Positions 19,513 through 31,585 of a stretch of 64,000 nt of DNA are shown one piece after another (within the stretch, counting starts at the first letter, position 1; each line of letters begins with the position of its first letter). Origin of the DNA: Ceratotherium simum simum. Taxonomy: Eukaryota; Chordata; Mammalia; Perissodactyla; Rhinocerotidae. Made by a program: the position numbers and the translations under genes. The notes below the pieces were generated by a model that did no database searches, was not told where the DNA came from, and worked only from the letters and a program-made list of their open reading frames with translations. Location of the stretch: the NCBI RefSeq assembly GCF_000283155.1, contig NW_004454291.1, positions 991,478 to 1,055,477 on the forward strand, in the 5' to 3' direction.

Positions 19513-22500
19513 ATGGCAATAAGTACATTCTTATCAATAGCTACTAAAATATCAATGGACTACATGCTCCAATGAAAAGACACAAGATGGCTGATTGGAT
19601 AAAAAAACAAGACTCATATATATGCTGCATACAAGAGACACACTTCAGACATAAAGACACACACAAACTGATAGTGAAGGGACAGAAAATAGATATTCCA
19701 TGCAAATGGCAATGAAAAAAAAGCTAGGGTAACAATACTTATATCAGACAAAATAGACTTTAAAGTAAAAGTGTAACAAAAGAAAAAGAAGGGCACTACA
19801 TAATGATAAAGACAAGAATACAATAAGAGGATATAATACCTCTAAATATCTATGCACCCAACAAAGGAGCACTTAAATATATAAAGCAATTATTAACAGA
19901 CATAAAAGGAGAAATAGACAGTAATGCAATAATAGTAGGGGACTTTAACACTCCACTTACATCAATGGATAGATCATCCAAACAAAAGATCAACAAGGAA
20001 ACATTGACCTTAAATGACACAGTAGACCAGAAGGACTTACTAGATGTATACAGAACACTCTATCCAAAATCCACAGAGTACACATTCATTTTGAATGCTC
20101 ATAGAACATTCTCTAGGATAGATCACATATTAGACCACAAAATAAGTCTCAATAAGTTTAAGAAGACTGAAATAATACAAAGCATCCTTTCTGACACAAT
20201 GGTATGAAACTAGAGATCAACCACAGGAATCAAACTGAAAATGCAGCAAATGTGTGGAGATTAAACAAACTGCTACTGAACTACTACTAGGAAATGAAAA
20301 AATCAAAAAACACATGGAGAGAAATGAAATGGAAATAAGGCATGCCAAAACTTATGGCACACACAAAAAGCGGAACTAAGAGGGAAGTTTACAGCAATAC
20401 AGGCCTACCTCAACAAACAAGAAAATATTAAATAAACAATCTAACAGTACATCTAATGGAACTAGAAAAAGGAGAACAAACAAAGCCTAAAACCAATAGA
20501 ATGAAGGAAATAATAAAAATCTGAGCAGGAATAAATTAAATAGAGACAAAAAACAATAGAAAAAATCAATGAAACTAAGAGCTAATTCTTTGAAAAGATA
20601 AATAAAATTGACAAATCTTTAGCAAGACTCACAAATAAAAACAAAGAGAAGGCTCAAATAAATAAAACCAGAAACTAAAGAGGAGAAATTACAACTGACA
20701 CCTCAGAAATACAAAGGCTTATAAGAGAATACTCTAAAAAGCTAAATGCCAACAAATAGCATAATCTAGAAGAAATGGATAAATTCTTAGAATCATACAA
20801 CCTTCCAAAACTGAATCAAGAAGAAATAAAGACTTCGAACAGACCAATCTCCAGTAAGGAGATCAAAACTGTAACCAAAACCCTGCCAAAAAATAAAAGC
20901 CCAGGACCATTTGGCTTCCCTAGTGAATTCTACAAAACATTCAAAGAAGACTTAAATACCTATCCTTCTCAAACTTTTCCAAAATATTGAATAGGACAGG
21001 AAGTTTCCTAATTCATTCTATGATACCAAAATTACCCTGATACCAAAACCAGACAAGGACAACACAAAAGAGAAAATTACAGGCCAATATCGCTGACGAA
21101 CATTGATGCAAATATCCTCAACAAAATACTAGCAAACTGTATAAAACAATACATTAAAGGGATCATGTGGGTTTTAATGATTAAGTGGGATTTCAGCCAG
21201 GGATGCAGGGATGTTTCAATATCTGCAAATCAATCAATGTGATACACTATGTTAATAAAATGAAGAATAAAAATCCATGATAGTCTCAATAGATGCAGAG
21301 AAAGCATTTGACAAGATATAACATCCATTTATGACAAAAACTCTGAAAAAAATGGGTATGGAAGGAAAGAACCTCAACATAATAAAGGCCATATATGACA
21401 AACCCACAGCTAATACCACTCTCAGTGGAGAAAAACTGAAAGCTATCCCTTTAAGAGCAGGAAGCAGATAAGGATGTCCACTTTCACCACTCTTATTTAA
21501 CATAGTATTAGAAGTTCTATCCAGAGCAATCAGGCAAGAAAAAGAAATAAAGGAGATCCAAATTAAAAAGGAAAAAGTAAAACCATTGTTATTTGCAGAT
21601 GATATAGTTTTATATACAGAAAACTCTAAAGACTCCACCCAAAAACTGTTAAAAATAATAAACGAATACAGTAAAGTTGCAGAATACAAAATAAACATAC
21701 AAAAATCAGTTGCATTTCTGTACACGAAAAATGAAGCAGCAGAAAAAGAAATTAAGAATAAAATCCCATTTACAACTGCAACAAGAAGAATAAAATACCT
21801 AGGAATAAATTTAACCAATGAGATGAAAGAGCTGTACACTGAAAACTATAAAACATTGTTGAAAGAAATTGAAGACATAAACAAATGGAAGAATATTCCA
21901 TGCTCTTGGATTGAAAGAATTAACATAGTTAAAATGTTCATACTTCCTAAAGCAATCTACACATTCAACTCAATTGCTATCAAAATTCCAATGAAATTTT
22001 TCACAGAAATAACAAAGAATCCTAAAATTTATAAGGAACAACAAAAGAACTCGAATAGCTAAAGGAATCCTGAGAAAAAAGAAAAAGATGGAGGTATCAC
22101 ACTCCCTGATTTAAAAATATACTACAAAGCTATGGTAATGCAAACAACATGGTACCAGCACAAAAATAGACACACAGGTCAATGTAACAGAATCAAGAGC
22201 CCAGAAATAAACCCACACATCTATGGACAGCTAATTTTTCTACAAGCAAGCCAAGAGTATATGATGGAGAAAGGAAAGTCTGTTCAATACATTGTGTTGG
22301 GGAAACTGGTTAGCCACATGTTAAAAGAATGAAAGTAGGCCATTATCTTATGCAATACACAAAAATTAACTCAAAATAGATTAAAGACTTGAATGTAAGA
22401 CCAGATACCATAAAATTTCTAGAAGAAAACAGAGGCAGTACACTCTTTGACATCAGCCTTTGCAGCCTACTTTCAAATATGATATTTGACCGGGTGAGAG

Positions 22501-23310
22501 AAACAAAAGAAAAAATAAGCAAATGGGACTACATCAAACTAAAAAGGTTCTGTACAGCAAGGAAATCATCAAGAGAATGAAAAGACAACCTAACAAATGG
22601 GAGAAGATATTTGCAAACCATATATCTGATAAGGGGTTAATATCCAAAATATATAATGAATTCATGTATCTCAACAACAACAAAAAAACCCAAACAACTA
22701 GATTAAAAAATGGGCAAAAGATCTGAACAGGCATTTTCCCAAAGAAGACACACAGATGGCCAACAGGCACATGAAAAGATGTTCAACATCACTAACTATT
22801 AGGGAAATGTAAATCAAAACTAAATGAGATATCACCTCACACTCATCAAAATGTCTATAATTAACACCACAAGAAATAACAAATGTTGGAAAGGTTGTGG
22901 AGAAAAGGGAACTCTCATACAATGCTGGTGGGAATGTAAAGTGTTGCAGCTACTATGGAAAGCAATAGGGAGATTCTTCAAAAAATTAAGAAGAGAACTA
23001 CCATATGATCCAGCTACTCCACTGCTGAGGATTTATCCAAAGAACATGAAAACATGAATGAGTAAAGATATGTGCACCAATGCATAAAGATACATGCACC
23101 CCTGTGTTCATTGCAGCGTTATTCACAATAGCCAAGACTTGGAAGCAAGCTAAGTGCCCATCAAGGGACGAATAGATAAAGAAGATGTGGTATATATACA
23201 CAATGGAATACTACTCAGCCACAAGAAACGATGAAATCCAGCCATTTATGACAACATGGATGGACATTGAGGGTATAATGCAAAGTGAAATAAGTCAGAG
23301 GGAGAAGGTC
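19513..23310 (+). pseudogene. L1 ORF2 remnant (endonuclease/reverse transcriptase)
   Basis: ORF2p supplies the endonuclease and reverse transcriptase for L1 movement. The likely start ATGGCAATAAGT at 19,513 is followed by endonuclease sequence including IQETHF-like coding near 19,625. The reverse-transcriptase catalytic motif FADD is read at 21,589-21,600 ([12 protein letters not shown]), in the longest open segment, 21,586-22,062. The C-terminal Cys region is near 22,860-23,060 ([19 protein letters not shown]). Numerous stops and frameshifts separate these islands, so no active enzyme is made. Confidence 0.85.
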
Positions 23311-23596
23311 AAATACCGTATGATTTCCTTCATTAAGTAGTAGATAATAACAACAATAAACAAACACATAGAGACAGAGATTGGATTGGTGGTTACCAGA
23401 GGGGAAGGGGGGAGGGAGGAGGGTGAAAGGGATAATTCGGCACATGTGTGTGGTGATGGGTTGTAATTAGTATTTGGGTGGTGAACATGATGTAATCTAT
23501 GCAGAAATAGAAGTATAATGATGTACACCTGAAATTTATACAATGTTATAAACCAATGTTACTGCAATAAACAAAAAATTAAAATAAATAAATAAA
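23310..23596 (+). repeat. first L1 3' UTR and A-rich tail
   Basis: The 3' UTR includes 'attggtggttaccagagggg', a purine-rich block at 23,400-23,430, 'gtgaacatgatgtaatc' and 'ttataaaccaatgttactgc'. It ends in an A-rich tail with several AATAAA-like units (aataaacaaaaaattaaaataaata). The window-end L1 at 63,836 carries nearly the same tail. Confidence 0.85.
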
Positions 23597-24083
23597 GATA
23601 TGTGCACCCCTATGTTCATTACAACATTATTCACAATAGCCAAGACCTGTTAACAACCTAAGTGCCCATAAGGGAATAATGGATAAAGACAATGTGGTAT
23701 ACATACACAATGGAATACCACTCATCTATAAAAAAGATGAAATCTTGCCATTTGTGACAACATGGATGGACCTTGAGGGTATTATGCTAAGTGAAATAAG
23801 TCAGATGGAGAAAGTCAAATACTATATGAGCTCATTTCTCATTAGAAGATAAAAATAACAACAAACAAACACATATATACACAGATTAGATTGGTTGTTA
23901 CCAGAGGGGAAGGGGAGAGGTAAGAGAGTGAAAGGGGTGACTGGGCACATGTGTATGGTGATGGATGGTAATTAGTCTTTGGGTTGTGAACATGATGTAA
24001 TCTACACAGAAATCAAAATATAATTACATACACCTGAAATTTAGATATTGTCATAAACCAATGTTACCACAATAAAAAAAATT
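23597..24083 (+). repeat. second L1 3' end in tandem
   Basis: A repeat of the last 490 bases of L1, beginning in ORF2 at 'gatatgtgcacccctatg' and ending 'ttaccacaataaaaaaaatt' just before the right target duplication. It is clearly diverged from the first tail (for example 'gaaatcttgccatttgtgac' against 'gaaatccagccatttatgac'), so it is a separate 5'-truncated L1 rather than a copy made during this insertion. Confidence 0.85.
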
Positions 24084-24097
24084 AAAAGAGCTCTATT
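24084..24097 (+). repeat. right target-site duplication of the L1
   Basis: aaaagagctctatt, identical to 16,567-16,580. Provirus sequence resumes after it. Confidence 0.9.
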
Positions 24098-27000
24098 TAA
24101 TTGGCTTAAAGTAAGCACTTATGTAAATTATTTCTAAATATAATAAAAAACAACCCAAATGTTTTTCAAGTTAATGTGATGTAAAGTAATCTTTGGTAAA
24201 TAAAAACTTGCCTAAGTTTGTTGGTTAATTAAAATAAGCATGCCCTCAGTTTGAATGGGCTCCTGCAGTTTCTGTTGCAGAATTTGTCTGCAGGGGGAAG
24301 GACTTGGGATGATGATTAACTAAATAACGTCTAATTCAAATATAATTATTAAACACAAGTGTTTAAATAGATGTAAATAAGATAAAAGCTTATACCAAGT
24401 TAAACTAAGTAATGGATATTCATTGAATATCTAAATCATTTCTGGATAAGATAGAATACTGAGACTCTGATCACTAAACATGTTTGTCTAGTTTTTCTTT
24501 CTAATTTTTTTTACAAAGACAAACAATATTTGGGTCTATCAATAGACATGTTTTGTGCCACACTGAGAAGTTTTCTGTAAAGAGAAATATGCGTCTAGAA
24601 ATTCTGAAATAGGTTTACGGGTTTGCTAATCTACTAGAGGATGCTACTATATGATAGACAGTTCACAATTGTCTGCTTCCTAGTTTTCACTGGAAAGCAA
24701 AGAGTACAAATAGTTAAAAAGTTGGAAGAAGAGCTAAGAATACAAAATGAATTAAAGAAAAAATGTCAGAACACTTAGAGTAATACATGTAAATTAACAC
24801 TATACAAACTGGGTGCATTGATGCTGAGAGAATGTAAGCAAAGTAGTAGGAGCCCCTTTGAAAGAAAAGAAGCAATGGAAGTCTCATGAAGCTTTCTGCT
24901 ACTATGGAAGGATTTACTATAACATTTTAATTTTCAAACTGAGGCCACAGACCATAGATATATTATGCATAAAATTTATTTGAATAGAACATACATGGTA
25001 TCTACATTTATCAAAATAGATAAATGGATAAAATATATCTTCTATTTTATCTATAAGGTATAGATAACTTTAGTATATATAAATCACACAAAATAATTTC
25101 ATCAAATGCAAAATAGAATGCATGTATGGCACATACTGAAAATAGGAAATAGATGTCAGTTTATTAATTTTTTTACTTCAGTTACATGTATGGTTTTATA
25201 TATGTAGTATATGGTGGGTCATAATATACACTATATTTATTGCTATGGAAAAATCCAAAGCTACTGCTCTTATACCACAGTAAACTGAGCAGCAGAAGGG
25301 TCTATGTGGGCAGTTGGAGAAGCCAATACAAGGACAACCACCCTCTCTACCCTATACATACATAATGATAACTTCTCAGGATCAGGCTGTAATCACTCTC
25401 ACACTTTGTTGCCTTGTCTTTTCAAATTTACAGCCAAGAAATAATCTTTACTTAAAAGAACTTCCCACATTACATATAACTACTTGCAAGGCTGACAATT
25501 CTAAGTGGTGGCTTCCCAGATATTTATAGCTCTGCCATCAGTTTAGAAGTTGTTTCATCTTTCAAATCTTTATTTTGCCTACTCCACTTAGAGTAACACT
25601 CTTCAGCAATAATGTGAGGATCGTCTTGCCTCTGCCTGTTCTATCATTCCCAGTTTAGTATAACAATATCAGGATGAACCTACAGACACAAGTGAATCTC
25701 ACTGTAATTTCCAAAAAAGTGTATGACTTATTTTAACTATATTGTGTAGCAGAAGTTTATATTCATTTAATGGAATGCACAGGCAATTATGCTATCCTCT
25801 CTGAGTAAAATCTGTAAATATTCTTTAACAGCTGCCTTGCATCATTTCTTTTCTAGATAAAATTTGTAAGTTTTGAAATTGAGAAAGTGATATTCTATAA
25901 AAAGTAGACGATAGGATATATGTTTTCAGTAAGAAGGTATGAAAAATAGAAATAGTTTTGTTAAGAAAGATAAATTTGTCCTTAAGCACTAGGAAAGAAA
26001 AAAGGAAAGAAGTCATGGGACAAATTCTGAATGTAAAAAGCAAGTGACAGAAGGTTTGTAGAAGTAAAACCCTGAGGAAAGAGTTTTCTGTATGATCAAA
26101 TTGGCTAAGATTAACATGAATTCAATTAAGTATATAAGTTTTAATATCAAAAGTATACTGGTGCAAAATTAGAATTTGGCTTTATCTCTCTCAAAAGGAT
26201 AATTTTCTTGAACTTTTATTTTGCTTGAGTTAAAAGATTATAAAAAGTTTTTCTTTATCTTTGAGTAAGTCTACCTAAAAGAGAAAAAAATCTATATATT
26301 GTTAAAATAATGTCCTATATTTAAAAAGACTGAGGTATCTCTATGCAGTGTTTTTTTAACTGTTTAACTCTCTCTGTTTGCCTTTGACATCTTCTGTTGT
26401 CACCTTGATTGAATGGATAACTAAGCATCGTTTTCTATTTGGCCAAATGTTTTAAAATCTTTTGATATTTTTGACAAACTTCTCCCAGGGTTTGTATCCT
26501 GAGTAAAGTCTTTCTTTTGACTTAAAAAGGAACTTTGGGAATTTCCATGGGCTCTGGGGTTTCTCGAAGAATTTGTTCTCTCTTTCTATAAAGAGGGAGA
26601 TATCAAACTAATTAGACTTATTTGGTATATTAAATTACCTAGAAAGCATTATCAAATAAGAAATAATGTTAAGCCTTCTTGGTTATGTCTTTGTAAGTAT
26701 AGGTTATAAGAGTTCCAGAAATTAGGTGAAAATCAAATATGTCCTGGCATAAAATGTTCTCTGTCATCAAAACTGAGGCTCACACTAAACAACAGGAAAG
26801 CACTGTTAGCTGATTTTCATGCAAATGTAGCAACAACAGAATTTATAGTTTATGACACGAGTGGATAAAGACCATTTTGTTTCTCTTACAAAAAAACAAA
26901 TTGACCCTTCATTGCAGAATTTTGCCATCTCGATGTCCTTGTTACTCAGCAATAGTTGGCTCCTGAATTAGAGAAATTAAGATGGGTGAACAATGGCTGT

Positions 27001-27140
27001 AAATTAAACAAACAGTTGCAGCTATAGGAAATTAAACAAACAGTCAAGGATATGGGAAACATGACAGCTGCTTGGGTTTTCCCAGCTCCCTGGCAAACCC
27101 TATTTTTTTTTTTTTTTAACATTCTTTCACCTACCATAGT
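24098..27140 (+). other. ERV internal region (gag/pol), unreadable
   Basis: AT-rich, stop-ridden sequence between the L1 and the integrase remnant. By position it should be the rest of gag, protease, reverse transcriptase and RNase H, but I can read no catalytic motif in any frame. Decay or a different origin of part of it cannot be separated by eye. Confidence 0.45.
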
Positions 27141-27189
27141 GCATTAAGAAAAACCATTTCTATCCCCAGAGGCTGCAGAACTCCCTCCT

Positions 27190-27430
27190 CTGGGCCCTTT
27201 GAGCGCCTGCAGCTGGATTTCATTCAAATGTTCATTAGTATGGGTTATCATTATGTTCCTGTTATTGTATATATATTTTCTGGATGGGTTAAAGCCCTCC
27301 CCTGCCACAAAGCTGATAACCTCTCAATGGCAAAGAAATTGTTACAAAATGTATTTCCTATTTGAGGTATACCTTCCACAGTCTCCAGTGATTGAGGAAC
27401 CCACACTACTGGGCAAATCATACAAACCTT
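27190..27430 (+). pseudogene. pol: ERV1 pol, integrase core remnant
   Basis: In one frame from about 27,198, a run with QLDFIQM, then GYHYVPVIV, FSGWVKALPC and AKKLLQNVFP reads as the gammaretroviral integrase catalytic core. The Asp in QLDF is the first residue of the D,D-35-E triad. Integrase would join viral DNA to the host chromosome. The frame ends in a stop at about 27,364 (after NVFPI); the continuation, with the SD..THTTGQ-like part carrying the second Asp, contains stops. It is non-functional. The 77-residue frame starting at 27,199 is in a different frame and is not the coding one. Confidence 0.75.
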
Positions 27431-30015
27431 AACAAAAACCTTTTAAACTTCTTGGACTTTTAAACTTTTAAACTTCCTGGTTCCTATAAACCTCAGTCAT
27501 CAGACACTCCCGTTACTAATGGAAAAACAGGATTCTAGTGGAAGAAATATTAAATGATATGGGACTACATGAACTGAGGGAGATGCTGCAATGTTTTGCT
27601 TTTCCAGATTTAAAGAAATCTTTTCTCTTAAGCTAACTATGACTTATAGAAATTGTAAGCAGAATTGAAGCATTGAACTTTTTCTCCCTACCTGACCCCT
27701 CCAGAATCTGGAAACTCTTCATAAGCAAGTATTCTGATTTTCACGGCAACATAGTTGTCTGCATGGGTTCAGTAAGAATCTGTTCTCCTTATAGCAGCAC
27801 AGAATTGGAAACATTGGCTATATTACCAAGGCTTTGATGGCAATGCCATATTTGAATAAACATATATAGACTCAGACATGACCAAACAGTTTTAAGGAAC
27901 AAGGATTGACTTTATGGAACAAATAAAGCCACTTGGAAATATTGGCCTGATATCTTTCTTACAGGGTTCCCAACAAACTTACAGGTGAGTAAAGAAGTTC
28001 ACTTCCTTGGCAGATGCAAGAACCTCAGGATATTTTGGGGACATGGAAAAGAGGAATTCTCCCAAATTTGTAGATATTGCAGATGGAGTCTAATTATAAG
28101 CCCTTTTCCTGCCTTTCCTGGCCTCAAGAAGGTTTTAAACTTCAATCTGAGATTCCTTATAAAATGTTATGGCAAAGTAAATTTATAAGAGCCCATACGA
28201 TCAATTGTTATTCTTGCCGTACTTAAGTGAATAATTAAGCCAAGTTTATTAAAACTAGACTTATTTTGCAAACCAATGAGACTTAATGTGCCCATCATTG
28301 GTAGAAATGAGGGCGATTTTAGGGAGAAAAATTATGTTTCATTAGAAAGCATAATACATATTTGTGGATAATAAATTCTAGTTCTGTTAATTGTCTTTGA
28401 GGTTTTAGTTTTCTACCTGTAAACTGGGCTGACTCCTGAATTCTTCTAGTTTCCTCAAATATCTGGTAAAGGTCTACAAACTAATGTTTTTAATTTTTCC
28501 CATCCTTCTCATTTGGAATCATTGAGAATGGAAACCTTTTTTCCTGAAGCCCTGCAAACTGAAACTGGACAACTTGATATAAACTTAAGAGAGATCCCCA
28601 CAAAAGCCCATGTTTAGAAAATCTTCATGCCTGTTGCTGTATAAGCCACTCAAAAAGTTTACCTGAACAGCTGATGACATCATCAGAGACATTTCAAACT
28701 GCAAAAGATACGTCAATCCTGATATCTAGAAATCATCTTAACCAGCCATCCTCTGGGCTCAGAAATTGGTTTATATTTTGCTCCGACCATCAACCTTGTT
28801 TTTCTTTTTGTTTATCTAGAAATGCTCCTTATTAAATACCTGGTTACTTGCATACACAATATAGGCCTAACCTTAGGAGACACTTCCTATGTTCTAGAGA
28901 TGATCCAAAAAATCCAGTGGGAGCTCCAAATAAGTAACCAGACACTATCAGATGTTCCTGTGTACCATCTTTTTCATGAAGACTGGGTCCCCTTTAAATC
29001 CTGGAGGTACAAGCACCCAGAAGATCAGTTTCATCACCTCTGAGTGGGACCATTTGAGAAATGCCACATGAATGAGAACCATGCTGTATAATAACATCAC
29101 AACAAGGATCACCCAAACCTTGGCTGGCTTCATACTCTAAACACTGACCAACAGCAAGTTACTGTTCAGAAGACTATCTAGTAGAAATATGTAATAAATG
29201 ACTGCCAGGTTCTTAGCTTACTTGTTGGACTATTAGACAGCAGACTATTTATCTACGTCAGATCTCACTTGAGTTTCCAGGCCCTAATCTTGGTATATAG
29301 GCCTATTCCCTCAGATTTCCCAAGGATTGAGGTCCATTATGGAGGGGATCCTAAAATTTAGGCTATATATTTTGCTAATATATATGTTCATCTATGTAAT
29401 TATAAAATGTGGACTTAAGTGTTGCTCCAAAGACATTGACTAGAGTACTAAAATATTAGTTATGCAATTATTCCTGGATGTCCCCACCTGGTAAGCCAAA
29501 ATATTTTAAATAAACGTAGAACAGTTTCATTGACCTTAATCTTTGCCCTTTCACAGCACAAAGTAGATAGAGTGGTCTTCACCCCCATTCTGCAAGATTG
29601 AGGAATGATCATAAGACAGTGGGGATGAGACCGAGAACAAAGGAATTAAAATTTTCCTTGAGTTAGAGTGAAAGTGTGCCTCTTACCCACAAGGTTGAAG
29701 TGGGAAACAAGGTAACTCAAGTTTCAGAACTTGTCTTGCAGAACGACAGAAAGAGTGCTGATAAGAGAGCAGCTTGCTGACAGCCACTCTGTCACCTGAG
29801 TGAACATCACACAGCCGTGTGTGGATGCCAACCTGCCACTGGCAATACACATGCTACTAGCTCCAGGCACCACCCACATTCAGTCCATGCTGCCCTCTGA
29901 TGCCACCAATATGGGACTAGATGGCATCCAAATAGCCGAGGGGGGCACATGGTCATTGAGGGGACTGAATACTCCCTGAATTGATCAATGATGTCACCCT
30001 GGCAAACCTATGATC
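27431..30015 (+). other. ERV 3' internal region (env position), unreadable
   Basis: Sequence between integrase and polypurine tract, where env would lie. The longest open frames (27,985-28,188 and 28,822-29,043) show no envelope hallmark such as a CWLC-like motif, furin site or fusion peptide. I do not claim env. Confidence 0.5.
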
Positions 30016-30027
30016 AAAAGGGGGAAA
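30016..30027 (+). promoter_or_regulatory. polypurine tract of the provirus
   Basis: aaaagggggaaa ends directly at the TG of the 3' LTR. This is the plus-strand primer site expected at this position in every retrovirus. Confidence 0.88.
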
Positions 30028-30410
30028 TGATAAAAGAAAGAGATATGTTAAAGCCAGAGTCCTCAAGGCTGAGCTATGGGCAGAAACAGCAAATTACGTT
30101 TTAGCCTTGACTGTCTCCAGATGGCCAGAAAACAGTGCAGTAGTTTTTCTCTGAGGTTGGAACACTTGGAAAGCCCTGCACACAAGATAAACTGTAATTG
30201 GAAATGGCAACCAATCAGAACCGGAATCAGACTTAGCCTTGCATACCTTGTATTTTTTGCCTTTAGAATCTCAGCCACTGTAGACCAAGGGGGATTCGCC
30301 TATCAACTTGAGAGTTCTTGGTACTTCCCCTGTTGTAAACCTTTTTAATGAAGCCTCTCTTTTCTTTAAAACTTCATCTTTGCCTCATAAAGCTGATCAT
30401 TTGGTTGACA
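30028..30410 (+). repeat. 3' LTR of the ERV1 provirus
   Basis: The 383-base LTR begins TGATAAAAGAAAGAG and ends TTGGTTGACA. It is collinear with the 5' LTR: shared 'gcagtagttttt', 'ccaatcagaac' CCAAT box, 'gacttagccttgcata' and 'gcctcataaa'. AATGAA stands where the 5' LTR has AATAAA. It is followed by the GTCA target duplication. Confidence 0.88.
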
Positions 30411-30414
30411 GTCA
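30411..30414 (+). repeat. 3' target-site duplication of the provirus (GTCA)
   Basis: GTCA directly after the LTR terminal CA, matching 14,724-14,727. Confidence 0.75.
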
Positions 30415-30554
30415 CATGGTTCATGGGAAAAAGAAAAAAAAAAAGAGTACTGAATTTATTGACCACCTATCATATGCTGGGTCTTCTTGACACCAAGCCT
30501 TTGTGTTCCCATGATACACCTCTCAGTAGGGCACACTGTGGTTGTAGAATGTGA

Positions 30555-31082
30555 TAGTCATCTTTTGATGGCATCCTCAATGATTCTATCCTCCTGGGTC
30601 ATTCACTACCTTCTGTGCGCTCCTCCCACATGAATATAGTTGACCTCTGAAGCCACTAGGATATTGTGGACATGATGCTGTGTGTCTTCTGTGACTGAGT
30701 CACAGGAGACATGGAGGCTTCCACCTTGTTCCCTCTTGGATCACTCTCTCTCGGGGAAACCAGCTGCCAATTTGTGAGGACACTCATGTAGCCACATGAC
30801 AAGGAACAGAGACCTCCTGCCATAGTCAGTCCTGAGGTTCCAGGCCCATGAGTGAGCTACATTTAAAATAGATTATTTAGCCCAGTGTAGCTTTCAAATG
30901 ACTCAAGTGATGACAGACTTAGCAAACAGCTAGGCTGCAGCCTCACGAGAGACTCTGCGCTGGAACCACTCAACTAAGCCGTGTCTGAGTTCCTCAGCCG
31001 TAGAATATGAGATAACAAAATTATTGTTTAAACCACTAAGTTTTAGGGTAATTTGTTACAGAGCAAACTATAACCAATACGG
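30555..31082 (+). repeat. MaLR-type LTR (MLT1 class)
   Basis: Sense LTR with 'gtcacaggagacatggaggc', 'ctcacgagagactctgcgct', 'ggaaccactcaactaagccg' and the end 'taagttttagggtaatttgt', a typical MLT1-like order. Decayed. Confidence 0.65.
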
Positions 31083-31319
31083 AGACAGAGGCACTGAGAC
31101 ATCATCTTTGATGGCTGTAGCAGAGAGCTCTGAAGACTGTCCAGGGGCATGACTGTCCACTGGACTTGTGGACAAGGGAGTGAGTTGGTGTTAGTGGTGG
31201 TCGTGGTGCTGTGTGTATGTGTGTGTGTGTACAGGGGTCTGTGTGTCTTTATAGGGGTGTGTACACACCTGTGAAGGGGTAGGATTTCAGCAATTGTCCT
31301 GATGGAAGGGTAAACATTA

Positions 31320-31585
31320 CTGCAGCCAATACTGTGTAGTGGTTGAGAAGTCAGGCTCTCACTGGATTCATTAATCAGCTCTGCCACTTACAAGCTTAGG
31401 GATCTATTTATTTAAACTTGATGAGCCTCAGTTTCCTCTTCCTTGAAGAGGGAACAATAACAATAGCATCTATCTCATTGTGTGATTGCGAGGATTAAGA
31501 AAATGTATACTTGTGAGTCTCTGGGAATGATCCCATGCATGTGGAGAACACCCAGCAATGCTGGACATTGTTATTAAGATTCATA
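31320..31585 (+). repeat. MIR
   Basis: The head 'tgtgtagtggttgagaagtc', core 'agctctgccacttaca', 'gcctcagtttcctcttcctt' and tail 'caatgctggacattgttatt' match MIR over most of its length. Confidence 0.75.

Larger units (their letters stand above)
16581..24083 (+). mobile_element. L1 LINE, full-length type, with two 3' ends
   Basis: An L1 starting with the 5' signature 'gggaagattgcagtgtagga', followed by 5' UTR, broken ORF1 and ORF2, and a 3' UTR ending with an A-rich tail near 23,595. A second, different L1 3' end (23,597-24,083) follows directly. The 14-bp duplication aaaagagctctatt flanks the whole unit (16,567-16,580 and 24,084-24,097), so both tails arrived in one insertion. L1s move by reverse transcription of their own RNA at a nicked target. 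The insertion interrupts the provirus. Many stops make it inactive. Confidence 0.88.
14728..30410 (+). mobile_element. ERV1 provirus, degenerate, with nested L1 and SINE
   Basis: An endogenous retrovirus bounded by similar LTRs in the same orientation (14,728-15,149 and 30,028-30,410), each starting TG and ending GACA. The 4-bp direct repeat GTCA lies immediately outside both ends (14,724-14,727 and 30,411-30,414), as made by gammaretrovirus-type integrases. Inside come a primer binding site, a gag start with Met-Gly, an integrase core and a polypurine tract in the correct order. An ERE SINE sits in gag and a 7.5-kb L1 at 16,581-24,083; without them the provirus is about 8 kb, a normal retroviral size. 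All reading frames are broken, so it cannot make virus proteins. Family name not assigned. Confidence 0.88.

Noticed and set aside
28822..29043. 73-residue frame at the env position of the provirus
   Set aside because: No signal peptide, Cys pattern, cleavage site or fusion peptide that would identify an envelope protein.
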